Assembly (NCBI RefSeq): GCF_017695955.1
Contig: NZ_JAAORO010000001.1
Location: 556,743-620,742 of the forward strand
DNA: 64,000 bases
Origin: Prochlorococcus marinus XMU1419
GTDB taxonomy: Bacteria > Cyanobacteriota > Cyanobacteriia > PCC-6307 > Cyanobiaceae
Reading direction: 5' to 3'
Below the pieces are notes generated by a model, which saw nothing but the letters and a program-made list of their open reading frames with translations, was not told the DNA's origin and searched no databases. Within the stretch, counting starts at the first letter, position 1; each line of letters begins with the position of its first letter. The translations under genes and the position numbers were made by a program. Below, one piece after another: positions 38,213 to 49,183 of this stretch.

Positions 38213-39145
38213 TTAACTTAAAGTTCCTCCGCAACTTGATCCTGCACCTGCAGTGCAAGCAAAACAATGTTCTTTTACAGCTACCCCGTAGTCAAAAGTA
38301 AATGATTCATCCAATAGATCAAAAAGTGTCTTTGGACCTTTATTATCTCGGAAATTTATCTGTTGGTTAAAGTCACAATCATAAATTTCTCCTAGCCAAT
38401 TTACGCTAATTGTCTTTTTACACATAAGATTTGCTAAATTTTTTTCATTAAAATTTTCTTTTAGTAATTTGTAATAAGTATTTAGTTTCCCTTCTCTTTT
38501 AAGAGATTCTTCATATCTATTTATTGGCATATTAGTTATTGTGTATAAATTATTAAAAACGATATTGTATTTTTCGAATAGTATTTTTTTATAGTCCTTC
38601 TCCAATATTTCCTGAGAAGGAGGAAGCATTGGACTTACAGGATTGTAAACAAGGTTTAATTTTAATCCATTTTCTTTCTTTCCATAGCCTAAATCATTAA
38701 GAATTTTTATGGCATTAATACTTTTTTCAAAAACCCCAAAACCCCTTTGAAACTCAACATTATTTTTTTCATAACACGGCAGCGAAGCAGTAACTATCAC
38801 TTTATTCTTTGCAAGAAATTGAGGAAGATCTTCATAACCTTTTTCAAAGAAAATTGTCAAATTACACCTGTCAATAATATCAACTTGTTTTGTGCTCAAA
38901 CTAGTTATTAGGTTTTTAAACTCTGGGTGAAGTTCTGGCGCGCCACCTGTAATATCTAAAGTCTTGATTTTGTATTTTTCAATTATTTTTGGAATAAGAG
39001 ATATAATTTTATTTGACATCTTTTCAGTTCTTAGAGGACTTGAATTGACATGACAATGCTTACAAGCCTGATTGCATTTATAACCTATATTAATTTGCAA
39101 TGTTTCTATAGGTTCTTTATATATTGAGGGAAATTTTTCTTTCAT
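38213..39145 (-). CDS. arsS: Radical SAM protein, ArsS/DUF3641 type
   Basis: A radical SAM enzyme of 310 residues. The iron-sulfur triad is CNQACKHC at about residues 24-31, SAM-contact region TLDITGGAPELHPEF follows, and the C-terminal Cys cluster reads CFACTAGAGSSCGG, the hallmark of the ArsS (arsenosugar biosynthesis) group with DUF3641. In other organisms ArsS adds adenosyl to dimethylarsinite with ArsM. No arsM is in the window, so the arsenic role here is by family only. It is followed upstream by ggpP on the same strand, 32 bp apart. Confidence 0.82.
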   Translation of the reverse strand: MKEKFPSIYKEPIETLQINIGYKCNQACKHCHVNSSPLRTEKMSNKIISLIPKIIEKYKIKTLDITGGAPELHPEFKNLITSLSTKQVDIIDRCNLTIFFEKGYEDLPQFLAKNKVIVTASLPCYEKNNVEFQRGFGVFEKSINAIKILNDLGYGKKENGLKLNLVYNPVSPMLPPSQEILEKDYKKILFEKYNIVFNNLYTITNMPINRYEESLKREGKLNTYYKLLKENFNEKNLANLMCKKTISVNWLGEIYDCDFNQQINFRDNKGPKTLFDLLDESFTFDYGVAVKEHCFACTAGAGSSCGGTLS

Positions 39146-39177
39146 AAATATATTATTTATAAATTTTTATTCGAAAA

Positions 39178-40404
39178 TCAAAAAGTTAACTGTTTTTTAA
39201 ATTTTGATCTCTTACTAGCAAGTTCAATAAACCAACTAATATATTCTTTGGGACCATTTTTAAAAACTATGTCAAACTTTAATTTGTCATACAAATCACT
39301 GATACCTATTAAACCAGTTTTTTTTGTAGAAGGCCTTTCAACTTCACCAGAACTACTATCTACAAAAATTATTTTATTATTAATCCCAAATTCATTACCT
39401 AATATTTGTATAAATTCTAGAAAAGACCTATCACTGCCTCCTCTTAAATAATTTTTTTCGCTATTATTTTTTTTTGAGGTTACTGTGTCACCAACTCCTA
39501 CAATCAAAGGCATATCTTCTTTTTGAATAGTTCTTTTGCATAAATCAATTTTTTCCTTAATAGAATTTGGAGAATTTCTAAAATTAAAATTATTTCCAAA
39601 AGGAGCTTTGCCGGTTTTATCCGCAATAAATTTATTTAAAAGAAATAAAACTCCAGAATCTTTAACTGCTCCCTTAATAAGTAATTGTATATCTGTTGAT
39701 CCAATATCATTTTTAGAAGAAAGTTTAATTGTTTCTCTACCATTTTTATTGCCTAAATTTGGTGAAATATGAAGGAAGAATGAGTTTTTGAGGCCTTCGG
39801 ATTCAGCTTTTAAGATGATTTCATTCATCATTTTTTCAAAACTAATTTGAATAAGCTTTCTTTTGTCAGAATCTTTGTGAACTAAATCAAATAGACTATT
39901 AAAATTTATCGTTGGCGAGAAGCGTGTTTCGCATATTGATTTTACTGCGTGAAAATTGATATCTTCTTGGCTAAGTTCAGGAAAAATATTCTTAACTATT
40001 AAATTAAATTTTGGTCTTATTAAACTAGGTACTTTTGATAAAAAATTTAGTTCTTTTTCTGATACTCCTTCAAAACTTATTTCACCATTATTTTCTTGAT
40101 ACTCTACTCCACATGCAGCTAAACCTCTTAAATATAACTCTTTTTTTTTAGGCTCAGTAGTGCTCCCTACACTCCTTTCTATTATTCTGTTAACTCCTCT
40201 TGGACCTTCATGTTCCCCGCAAGTTAATACAAAGAATTCCTCAGCAAATTCTTTTACCGCATAAATATATTTTGATTCTAACTCTCTAGTCATTGGATCT
40301 TTAACTAGAGGAATACAAACTCCGTCAATGTCTTGAATAAATAAGATATTTTCAGAAGAAATTAATTGTTTTTGTACCTTTAAATTGCTTGCCATGTATT
40401 TCAT
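39178..40404 (-). CDS. ggpP: Glucosylglycerol-3-phosphate phosphatase
   Basis: A HAD-like phosphatase of 408 residues matching GgpP/StpA of Synechocystis in length and in its start IQDIDGVCIPLVKDPMTR (catalytic Asp pair, about residues 23-40), with CGEHEGPRGVNRIIERS, VGVGDTVTSKKNN and LRGGSDRSFLEFIQ later. It completes synthesis of the compatible solute glucosylglycerol from its phosphate. No ggpS, the enzyme making that phosphate, is in view. The divergent neighbour at 40569 looks like a glycerol-3-phosphate dehydrogenase, which would supply the acceptor. Confidence 0.82.
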   Translation of the reverse strand: MKYMASNLKVQKQLISSENILFIQDIDGVCIPLVKDPMTRELESKYIYAVKEFAEEFFVLTCGEHEGPRGVNRIIERSVGSTTEPKKKELYLRGLAACGVEYQENNGEISFEGVSEKELNFLSKVPSLIRPKFNLIVKNIFPELSQEDINFHAVKSICETRFSPTINFNSLFDLVHKDSDKRKLIQISFEKMMNEIILKAESEGLKNSFFLHISPNLGNKNGRETIKLSSKNDIGSTDIQLLIKGAVKDSGVLFLLNKFIADKTGKAPFGNNFNFRNSPNSIKEKIDLCKRTIQKEDMPLIVGVGDTVTSKKNNSEKNYLRGGSDRSFLEFIQILGNEFGINNKIIFVDSSSGEVERPSTKKTGLIGISDLYDKLKFDIVFKNGPKEYISWFIELASKRSKFKKQLTF

Positions 40405-40568
40405 ATTTATAATTATTACTTTTTTTTATTAAACTTCTTTTTTAGGAAATTATAAATTAAAAAATTCAATATTTACAATAAATAATTTGCTATGGTCAAA
40501 AATTGCTTTAATGTAGAAAAATGTTGTTAAGGGTAAGAAATTAAAAAAATTATCGAGAATTTCCAAAA

Positions 40569-42077
40569 ATGAAGAATAATTTCATAGAAAACATAAATGA
40601 TGAAAAATATTTTTATTCATTGATTGAAAATATAGAGAACAGCAAAGTTGGATTCTACAGTGTTGGTTTATATCCTGCATCATTAGCATACAACTGCGCT
40701 ATGCATGGAAAATCAAATAATATTCTCTTAGCTCCTAGGGAGGATAGAGATTTGTTAGGTGCCTTCTCAAATGATGTTCTTTCTGATATGGATAATGAGA
40801 TTATTGAAAAGATTAAGAGAATGGGATGTTATTCTTCAGAGGGGAAAAGAAAGCCTTTTGATCTAAAAGATCTTCTTTTGGAATGTGAAATAGTTATTCT
40901 TGCTTCAAACAGTAATCACATAAAAGATGATGTTAAACATGCTTTAGAACTCAGAAAAACTTTAAAAAGAGAAAATGTGGTTCTTGGCTGCCTGGTCGGT
41001 TCTTTTTGTGTTGACAATAAAAGTAAAAACCCTTTCATTCTTTGTAATAAATATCCAAATTTAGCTTTTTTTACAGGATTTCATCGTCACGGAGCTTTAC
41101 GAAATCCTAATGATAGTTTTACTGCAAATTTCTGCCATCCTGATGCCCTAACTGCTTTAATAGGAGCTCGCATTTTGAATCAATTATCCCCGAAAATTCA
41201 AGTTTCTCCTGGTGTTCATAATATTGAATGTCAATATATAAAATCAATAAAAAATATTTCATCCATATTTGCAGGTTTTGTAAATAACTTTCATTCCGAT
41301 AAACCAGGGATGCTACCTAGTATTAATACAATTTTGTTAACTCAATGTTTAGATCAGGCTGCATCAGTATCATTACAAGTTAGAAAAGAAAATAAATTAG
41401 AAAATAAACATCTTTCATTAAAAGAACTTGGTTATGGTGAAGAAATAATTAGTGCAAAGGAAATAATTAATGATAAATTTTGTGAAAAAGGAGATTATAC
41501 TTTTTCTCAATTAAATGCTGTTAAGGCTGATGTCTTAGGGAGTATGACTCTACCAACTGAAGGAAAACCAACACGGAATTTTCAAGCAGGACAAGTTTTA
41601 TCAGATATGCTTTTGCAACTGAATAGATGTCCAAAAGATGTCTCAGAATTTGTAAATTGGTGTAATAAATACTCTCTTAGTCAAGGAGGTTTAGAAGGTT
41701 TAAAATCTTTAAAATTTTGGCCAGACATTTATAAAGAATTCAAAATCAAAAATAATAATTGTTCAATGATTAATCTTATTTATTTATGCTTTAACGCTAA
41801 TTCAGAAGAAAAAAAAGAAATTTATAATGTTTTAATTAGTTCAGAAGAGATCACTAATTTTTGCCAAGAATCTGTAAAATCTGAATTATCTTTAGAACTA
41901 AATGAAAAATTAAAAGGAGATTATCTTTTCAATAATATTGAAAACCTTCACAAGAAATTGTTTATTAACAAAGAGGAAAATGGTATTAAAAAAAATAAAT
42001 ATAACAATCCAATTTCTAAAAATTATCCAAGTTATATTAATGTAATGAATATTATCAATAATTATTTTAATAATTGA
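40569..42077 (+). CDS. Glycerol-3-phosphate-dehydrogenase-like protein (atypical)
   Basis: Not a textbook match, but the layout fits NAD(P)-dependent GpsA. A Rossmann start (KVGFYSVGLYPASLAYNCA, about residue 26), CEIVILASNSNHIKDDV, then the core ECQYIKSIKNISSIFAGFVN, which lines up with the Lys-Asn box and following AIAAG of GpsA, and later ADVLGSMTLPTEGKPTRNFQ, which lines up with the GDL..T...SRN..FG box. The glycine motif is degenerate (GxxxxxxxA), and the last 150 residues are an extra, Lys/Asn-rich extension. At 502 residues it is much longer than GpsA (about 330). Divergent from ggpP. Activity is inference. Confidence 0.6.
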   Translation: MKNNFIENINDEKYFYSLIENIENSKVGFYSVGLYPASLAYNCAMHGKSNNILLAPREDRDLLGAFSNDVLSDMDNEIIEKIKRMGCYSSEGKRKPFDLKDLLLECEIVILASNSNHIKDDVKHALELRKTLKRENVVLGCLVGSFCVDNKSKNPFILCNKYPNLAFFTGFHRHGALRNPNDSFTANFCHPDALTALIGARILNQLSPKIQVSPGVHNIECQYIKSIKNISSIFAGFVNNFHSDKPGMLPSINTILLTQCLDQAASVSLQVRKENKLENKHLSLKELGYGEEIISAKEIINDKFCEKGDYTFSQLNAVKADVLGSMTLPTEGKPTRNFQAGQVLSDMLLQLNRCPKDVSEFVNWCNKYSLSQGGLEGLKSLKFWPDIYKEFKIKNNNCSMINLIYLCFNANSEEKKEIYNVLISSEEITNFCQESVKSELSLELNEKLKGDYLFNNIENLHKKLFINKEENGIKKNKYNNPISKNYPSYINVMNIINNYFNN

Positions 42078-42169
42078 TTATTTATTTAATTTACTAAAAA
42101 GCTAAGTTCTTAATTTATTTACTAATCTTGATTGCGGGGTTAGAATTATTATGGTACTAAAAGAATTTT

Positions 42170-42829
42170 TTGAAAAAAGAATTATCACATCGTTCACATG
42201 AACTGAAATCTCTTGGATGGAATCAAGAAGATTTAAGAAGATACGAAGATTTATGGGACTATAGCCAAAGATGGGGATTAATAAATTTAGAAAGAGAAGA
42301 CAGACAGTTTTTAAAGAAGGCAGAAAAATTACTCCCAAAAATCCAAAATAAAAAGATATCAGTTAAAAAAACTATTGAAGAAAAATCATATTATTTATGG
42401 TTAAATCTTTACCTTGATGAAATTAATATTTTTAGTAATTCCAATGTCCCAAAAAATAAACATGGTGTTTGGAAACTCTTAATTGAAGAGGAAATAAAAC
42501 TTCTTAGGGAGTTACAACCAGTTATGGGTCTTCCAGATACTTTAAAAGCCAAAAAACTATTTAAAAATAGAAAGGAGCTCATAAATAAAGCTTTTAGTGA
42601 ATTTGAAGCTAAAAATAACGATAAGGGTTTCAATTTTGATGATGTTCTAAACAACTCTGAAAAAAATGTTGGTAAGAATTGGAAATCAATTACTGAAAAA
42701 GATCCTGAATCTAATAAAACTTTTCCAATAATAGATTCTGTAAATATTGAGAAACTCAGATCTGCGATAAAAGAGGATTTGAGTTTATATATGAAGGATA
42801 ATTACCCTTCATTAAAAAAGGATTTATAA
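42170..42829 (+). CDS. Conserved hypothetical protein, charged and helical
   Basis: A 219-residue protein starting with TTG at 42170; no in-frame ATG exists near the N-terminus. It is rich in Glu, Lys and Leu, with HELKSLGWNQEDLRRYEDLW near the start and LLRELQPVMGLPDTLKAKKL in the middle. No signal peptide or membrane segment is seen. The codon and amino-acid use match its neighbours. I do not recognise a named family. It stands alone, 70 bp upstream of metY. Confidence 0.7.
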   Translation: MKKELSHRSHELKSLGWNQEDLRRYEDLWDYSQRWGLINLEREDRQFLKKAEKLLPKIQNKKISVKKTIEEKSYYLWLNLYLDEINIFSNSNVPKNKHGVWKLLIEEEIKLLRELQPVMGLPDTLKAKKLFKNRKELINKAFSEFEAKNNDKGFNFDDVLNNSEKNVGKNWKSITEKDPESNKTFPIIDSVNIEKLRSAIKEDLSLYMKDNYPSLKKDL

Positions 42830-42885
42830 ATATTTATCTTTTTTTTGTTTTTTTTTGAGACATTTTTAAGTTAAATAGATAATAG

Positions 42886-44229
<1,344 letters not shown>

Positions 44230-44242
44230 GAAAGGAGATTTA

Positions 44243-45133
44243 TTGGCTTTAATAATTCCTAGTAACTATCACAAGATTAGTGATGTCGAGAAAAATCATA
44301 TATCTTGGATTGAACCAGAGTTGGCAAAAAGACAGGATATTCGTCCTCTAAGGATTGGTATTTTGAATATCATGCCTCTTGGCAAGCAGTATGAATTTAA
44401 CTTATTACATCCACTAGGTTTATCTCCTCTTCAAATAGAGCCAGTTTGGATAAAGCTTAAAACTCACTCTTATAAAACATGGGATCTTAATCATCTAAAT
44501 AATCTATACATAACATGGGAAGAAGCAAATAATCCTGAACCTTTAGATGGAATCATTATTACTGGAGCACCTATTGAGCACTTAGCCTTTGAGGATGTTA
44601 AGTATTGGGATGAATTTGTGAAAATTGTAAATGAAGCTAAAACTTCTTGTGCGAGTACTCTTGGATTATGTTGGGCTGGCTTTGCGCTGGCTTATTTGGC
44701 AGGGGTCGATAAGAAAGTTTTTGATAGGAAATTATTTGGGGTATTCCCTTTAAAAAGTCTTGTTCCGGGCCATCCTTTGATGGGTACACAAGATGATGAA
44801 TTTATTTGTCCTCAAAGTAGATTTGCGGGATTACCAGATTTGGAGATGGAGAAAGCCCAAAAAGAAGGGAAATTGAATTTGCTGGCTTATGGAGAAAACG
44901 TCGGATACACAATATTTGAATCTAATGATCAAAAACAACTTATGCATTTAGGACACCCTGAATATACGGTGCATAGAATTATTAGTGAAATTGAAAGAGA
45001 CAAAGAAAAGGGAGATGTCCCTCCTCCTGAAAATTTTGATCTAAATAGTTCAAAAACTTCTTGGAGATCTCATAGGAATTTACTTTTTCAGCAATGGCTT
45101 TGGTTTTGTTATCAACAAGTTAGTCTTAATTAA
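44243..45133 (+). CDS. metA: Homoserine O-acetyltransferase (MetA family)
   Basis: Activates homoserine for methionine synthesis. The catalytic Cys is in TLGLCWAGFALAYLAG and the His near RHLGHPEY-like text (LMHLGHPEYTVHRII). In the acyl-donor loop it reads ITGAPIEHLAFEDVKYW: Glu after API is the residue that goes with acetyl-CoA, whereas Gly goes with succinyl-CoA. This agrees with metY just upstream, which uses O-acetylhomoserine. TTG start at 44243 has AAAGGAG 5 bp upstream. Length 296 is normal. Confidence 0.93.
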   Translation: MALIIPSNYHKISDVEKNHISWIEPELAKRQDIRPLRIGILNIMPLGKQYEFNLLHPLGLSPLQIEPVWIKLKTHSYKTWDLNHLNNLYITWEEANNPEPLDGIIITGAPIEHLAFEDVKYWDEFVKIVNEAKTSCASTLGLCWAGFALAYLAGVDKKVFDRKLFGVFPLKSLVPGHPLMGTQDDEFICPQSRFAGLPDLEMEKAQKEGKLNLLAYGENVGYTIFESNDQKQLMHLGHPEYTVHRIISEIERDKEKGDVPPPENFDLNSSKTSWRSHRNLLFQQWLWFCYQQVSLN

Positions 45134-45137
45134 TATT

Positions 45138-46703
45138 TTAATGAGAGCTCTCAATACCACCTAGTCTTTCAAATAAGTTAAGACTTTCTTTATTTAATCC
45201 TACAATTTCAACTTTAGAACCACCATTCTGGAATTTTCTAATAATTTGCTCAAGAGCTACAACACCACTTTGATCCCAAATATGAGCTAAAGACATATCA
45301 ATGATAATATTTTCTGGATGTTCATGAATATCAAATCCTTGTAAAAAATAAATTTTACTTACAAAAAATAATTGTCCTTTTACTTTGTAGGTAATCAAAT
45401 TATTATCTTTCGCCCTTGAGACAACTATAACTTTAGCGACTTTTCTGCTGAAAAGAATTGCAGCTAATGCAACTCCTGCAATAACTCCAAGTGCAAGATT
45501 ATGAGGTTTTGTGAGCATTGTAACTGCAAAAGTCATAAGCATTACTGCAGTATCGCTTTTAGGTATCTTTCTAATATTTTTTAATCCATTTATATCCGCT
45601 GTACTTATAGCGATCGTTATCATGATTGCTATTAAAGCAGCCATGGGTATTGCTCCAATCCAAGACTTCAAAAGGATGATCATAATTAGTAGAGATATAC
45701 CTGAGGAGAGGGTTGATAATCTTGTTTTCCCACCATTTTCAGTATTCATAACAGATTGCCCAACTAAGGCACATCCTGCCATTCCACCAAATAAGGATGC
45801 CACAATATTTGCAATTCCCTGTCCTCTTGCTTCTTTATTTTTATTAGAACTTGTATCAGTTACATCGTCTAAAATGTCTTGAGTTAAAAAGGTTTCCATT
45901 AAACCCACGAGAGATATTGCAAGTGCGGTTGGTAAAATTACCCCTAATGTTTCAAGACTAAAAGGGACTTTCCCATTTTCTATTGATCCAAAAGGAAGAG
46001 AAAGACTTGGTAATCCATCAGGTAATTTACCCAAATCGCTAACTGTAGGGACATCAAGGTTAAAGAATATGCTTATAAGAGTAATAACCACTATTGCGAT
46101 AAGTTGAGATGGGACTACTTTTGTGATTTTTGGAAGCCCATAGATAATTATTAATCCTAGGATTACAAGAATCCAAACTACTGGAATCTGAGAGTTAACT
46201 GGATATTGACTTATAGTTTGTTCAACCAACCCTTTTGAATCTTTGATACCTATTCCTAACTGCGGTAGTTGTGCTTGAAATATCAGAAGTGCCAGTGCAT
46301 TTACAAATCCACTTAATACTCCTGTTGGCACGAATCGCATTTGGTAGGCAAGTCTTAAATATCCCCAAAGAATTTGAAATATTCCAGTTAATATTCCAGC
46401 TGCAATAAGATATGGTACTCCCAATCCAGGAGCTTGTGATTCTCCATAAGCAACAAGTCCAGTCATTAAAAGAGCTGTTGAACCTGTGGCTGAAGTGATC
46501 ATGCCCCTTCTCCCTCCAACAATCGCAATTGTTATTGATAAGCAAAATGCACCAAAAAGGCCAACTTTAGGATCTACACCAGCTATACCTGAAAAAGCAA
46601 TTGCTTCTGGGATCATTGCGAAAGCAACAACTAAGCCAGAGAGAATATTTGACTTTGGATCATCTAACCAATTTTTAGATAAATATCTTGGGAAATTTGA
46701 CAT
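45138..46703 (-). CDS. SulP-family anion transporter with STAS domain
   Basis: A membrane transporter of 521 residues: 10-12 hydrophobic segments with the SulP core AMIPEAIAFSGIAGVDPKVG and MITSATGSTALLMTGL, followed by a cytoplasmic STAS domain (from about residue 420, with NIIIDMSLAHIWDQSGVVAL). Cyanobacterial SulP proteins carry either sulfate or, as in BicA, bicarbonate with sodium. Next to metY-metA, sulfate import is attractive, but the bicarbonate role cannot be excluded. It is convergent with metA, 4 bp apart. Confidence 0.9.
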   Translation of the reverse strand: MSNFPRYLSKNWLDDPKSNILSGLVVAFAMIPEAIAFSGIAGVDPKVGLFGAFCLSITIAIVGGRRGMITSATGSTALLMTGLVAYGESQAPGLGVPYLIAAGILTGIFQILWGYLRLAYQMRFVPTGVLSGFVNALALLIFQAQLPQLGIGIKDSKGLVEQTISQYPVNSQIPVVWILVILGLIIIYGLPKITKVVPSQLIAIVVITLISIFFNLDVPTVSDLGKLPDGLPSLSLPFGSIENGKVPFSLETLGVILPTALAISLVGLMETFLTQDILDDVTDTSSNKNKEARGQGIANIVASLFGGMAGCALVGQSVMNTENGGKTRLSTLSSGISLLIMIILLKSWIGAIPMAALIAIMITIAISTADINGLKNIRKIPKSDTAVMLMTFAVTMLTKPHNLALGVIAGVALAAILFSRKVAKVIVVSRAKDNNLITYKVKGQLFFVSKIYFLQGFDIHEHPENIIIDMSLAHIWDQSGVVALEQIIRKFQNGGSKVEIVGLNKESLNLFERLGGIESSH

Positions 46704-46733
46704 TTTAAGTTTCTTTATAATTAAGAAGTTACC

Positions 46734-48011
46734 TCATAAAGGAGGCAAAATTCCCTGTGGGTCAAAAATATTCTTTAAAGTTTTTAATTCATTCATTCTA
46801 TTTCCAAAGGCTAATGTAATTTCTTCCTCATGAGAATCCAAATGATTATGCAATTGTGCTAAGTGAATATTTGGATAAAACCTTTTTAGCTTGCTCCAAG
46901 ATTTATAAATCCATTCCAAAGCGATTTCTTTTTCTTGAAGATCATTTTTTTTCCATGATGCATATATCCATGGTTTCCAAGTACTTTTTCTATGAACAAA
47001 AAAGCTTGAGCCATGATTTAACTTTTTAGTTTTGCAACCTAATTGTTGAGAAGCGATATAACAGGAATTATTAGGTTTATTTCCCATTATTTCATCCAAA
47101 CATTTTATGAAAATTGGGATATCATTTTTTAAATCTTCTCCAAGAAGACTAATTACCTCAGAATGGTTATTTACATTCAGCTCATATAAATTCAATTCCT
47201 TTGGGAAGAAATTTATTTTGTTAAAGTTTTCATAAAGTCTTTTTTCTAGAGTAGGAAATTTGTCTAGAAGTATTAAGTGTTCTTCTGTTCTTTTATCCTC
47301 TAAATTATTTTTGAGTTCAGCAAAAATATATATGTAAATTTTTTGTGCATAAATCCATTGAAGACTAATATTTTCTGGAAATTCCTCTGATAGTTTTATT
47401 ATTTCTGATAGTTCATTTAGATTTATAAATCCCTCAATAACTTTAATTGGATTAGATTGAAAAGTATTAAGTTCTATTTCTGTAATAATTGAGAAGAAGG
47501 GTGCTGCTCCTTTAATTGCTTCCCAAATTAATTGTTCTTCTCGATTTATTTGATTTTTTTTTAAAGAGATAAATGTGCCATTACCCAAGAAACCTTTTAT
47601 TGATTCAATATTATCAATGGCTAATCCGTAGGTTCTACTGAGTGGGCTTACTCCACCAGTAAGTATATAGCCTGCTCCAGGAAGTTTAGAAAGTCCGATT
47701 GGAAAACTTCGATTATGTTTTTGTAAATGATTTATTAGATCCCCCATTATTACTCCCCCTCCAATTGTTACTAAATTGGTTTTTCTATCTAGGTGAATTT
47801 TGCTGTGATTTTTTCTTAAATCAAGAGTTGTAAAACCATTTTTTGCACAGCTAGAGGTTGTACCTCCACTACATACGCAAAGATGTTCGAATTTTTCCCT
47901 AGAATAGTTATCCTCATTAAATAAGGAATCATCCACGTCATAAATTAATTTCTTTAATTTTGCATCTTTTGAGTTAATATTAGGAACCTCAAGCAAGTTA
48001 TTATTTTTCAC
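46734..48011 (-). CDS. FAD-linked oxidoreductase (FAD_binding_4 type)
   Basis: A flavoprotein of 425 residues in the PCMH/vanillyl-alcohol-oxidase-like group. The FAD-binding part shows NLVTIGGGVIMGDLINHLQ, then GLSKLPGAGYILTGGVSPLS and YGLAIDNIESI. The N-terminal segment has a CVCSGGTTSSC cluster with three cysteines. The C-terminal domain with AQLHNHLDSHEEEITLAFGN closes the active site. The substrate is unknown. It is transcribed divergently from the cbiX gene and lies 30 bp upstream of the SulP gene on the same strand. Confidence 0.82.
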   Translation of the reverse strand: MKNNNLLEVPNINSKDAKLKKLIYDVDDSLFNEDNYSREKFEHLCVCSGGTTSSCAKNGFTTLDLRKNHSKIHLDRKTNLVTIGGGVIMGDLINHLQKHNRSFPIGLSKLPGAGYILTGGVSPLSRTYGLAIDNIESIKGFLGNGTFISLKKNQINREEQLIWEAIKGAAPFFSIITEIELNTFQSNPIKVIEGFINLNELSEIIKLSEEFPENISLQWIYAQKIYIYIFAELKNNLEDKRTEEHLILLDKFPTLEKRLYENFNKINFFPKELNLYELNVNNHSEVISLLGEDLKNDIPIFIKCLDEIMGNKPNNSCYIASQQLGCKTKKLNHGSSFFVHRKSTWKPWIYASWKKNDLQEKEIALEWIYKSWSKLKRFYPNIHLAQLHNHLDSHEEEITLAFGNRMNELKTLKNIFDPQGILPPL

Positions 48012-48052
48012 TACATGATATTGTTCTTTACTATTATGGTATAAATAATAAT

Positions 48053-49183
48053 TTGAATTTGGATAATTTAGATTCGAAGTTAAATAATCAAGTCGCGATA
48101 CTTATCTGTGGGCACGGGAGTCGAAATAAACTAGCCATTACTGAATTTCAAGAATTAACCAAGTTCATCCAAAAAAGATATCCAAACTTTTTAGTTGAAT
48201 ATGGTTTCTTGGAATTTGCTAAACCTTCACTTGTTGATGCTCTAGACAAGTTAAAAGATCTTTCTATAAAAAAAGTAATTGCAATACCTGCAATGCTTTT
48301 TGCTGCTGGCCATGTAAAAAATGATATACCTAGCCTGCTTATGAATTATTCAAGTAAAACGGGAATTGAAATAATTTATGGAAGAGAATTAGGTATTAAT
48401 AATTTAATGATTAGTGCAGCTTGTGAAAGAGTAAAAGATGTATTTAAACAAAATAATACTCTCAAACCTGAAGAATCATTATTAGTTGTTGTGGGTAGAG
48501 GCTCTTCTGACCCAGATGCAAATTCCAATGTTTCAAAAATTACGAGAATGATCGTAGAGGGTATTGGTTTAGGGTGGGGGGAAACAGTTTTTTCTGGAGT
48601 AACCTTCCCTCTCGTTGAACCTGGCTTAAAGAATGTCGTGAGACTTGGTTATAAAAATATAATTATTTTCCCTTATTTCCTTTTCTCAGGTGTCCTTGTC
48701 ACAAGAATAAAAAGGCAAAGTGATTTAGTTGCGATTAATAATCCAAATATTTCATTTATACATGCAAAATATCTTTCGTCTCAATCTTATGTGGTTGACA
48801 CTTTTGTAGAAAGGATTGAAGAGATTCTTAATAACGAAGGTAGTAATTTTATGAATTGCTCAACTTGTAAATACAGATCAAATTTATTTGGCTTTGAAAA
48901 AGAAGTTGGAATGGTACAAGAAAGTCATCATGACCATGTAGAGGGCTTGGGTATTAGCTGTGATTTATGTGATCCTGAATGTAATGGTGCTTGTGAAATA
49001 CAAAATCAAATCCCAACTCATAACCATGAAAAATCATACTCAGGTGAAGGTGATTATTTAGAACATGAACATGTAGAGGCTCATCAACATGAACATAATC
49101 ACCATCATCATCACCATAGTATTTATCCAAATTCAAAACATCCTTTAGGACCTGTCACGCTTCGCTTGCCTAATAAAGACTAA
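48053..49183 (+). CDS. cbiX: Sirohydrochlorin chelatase, CbiX type, with Cys- and His-rich tail
   Basis: Inserts Co (or Fe for siroheme) into sirohydrochlorin. Two CbiX halves are fused: the first with VAILICGHGSRNKLAI (catalytic His about residue 21) and AMLFAAGHVKNDIP, the second with VVVGRGSSDPDANSNV and YFLFSGVLVTRI. From about residue 270 there is a Cys cluster (NCSTCKYR, then CDLCDPECNGAC) that could hold an iron-sulfur centre or zinc, then a His-rich stretch (HNHHHHHH) for metal storage. The TTG start is at 48053. This organism makes pseudocobalamin, so cobalt is plausible. Confidence 0.88.
   Translation: MNLDNLDSKLNNQVAILICGHGSRNKLAITEFQELTKFIQKRYPNFLVEYGFLEFAKPSLVDALDKLKDLSIKKVIAIPAMLFAAGHVKNDIPSLLMNYSSKTGIEIIYGRELGINNLMISAACERVKDVFKQNNTLKPEESLLVVVGRGSSDPDANSNVSKITRMIVEGIGLGWGETVFSGVTFPLVEPGLKNVVRLGYKNIIIFPYFLFSGVLVTRIKRQSDLVAINNPNISFIHAKYLSSQSYVVDTFVERIEEILNNEGSNFMNCSTCKYRSNLFGFEKEVGMVQESHHDHVEGLGISCDLCDPECNGACEIQNQIPTHNHEKSYSGEGDYLEHEHVEAHQHEHNHHHHHHSIYPNSKHPLGPVTLRLPNKD

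Noticed and set aside
46222..46545. 107-codon minus-strand frame rich in Trp and Cys
   Set aside because: Alternative frame of the SulP gene on the same strand; composition is unnatural.
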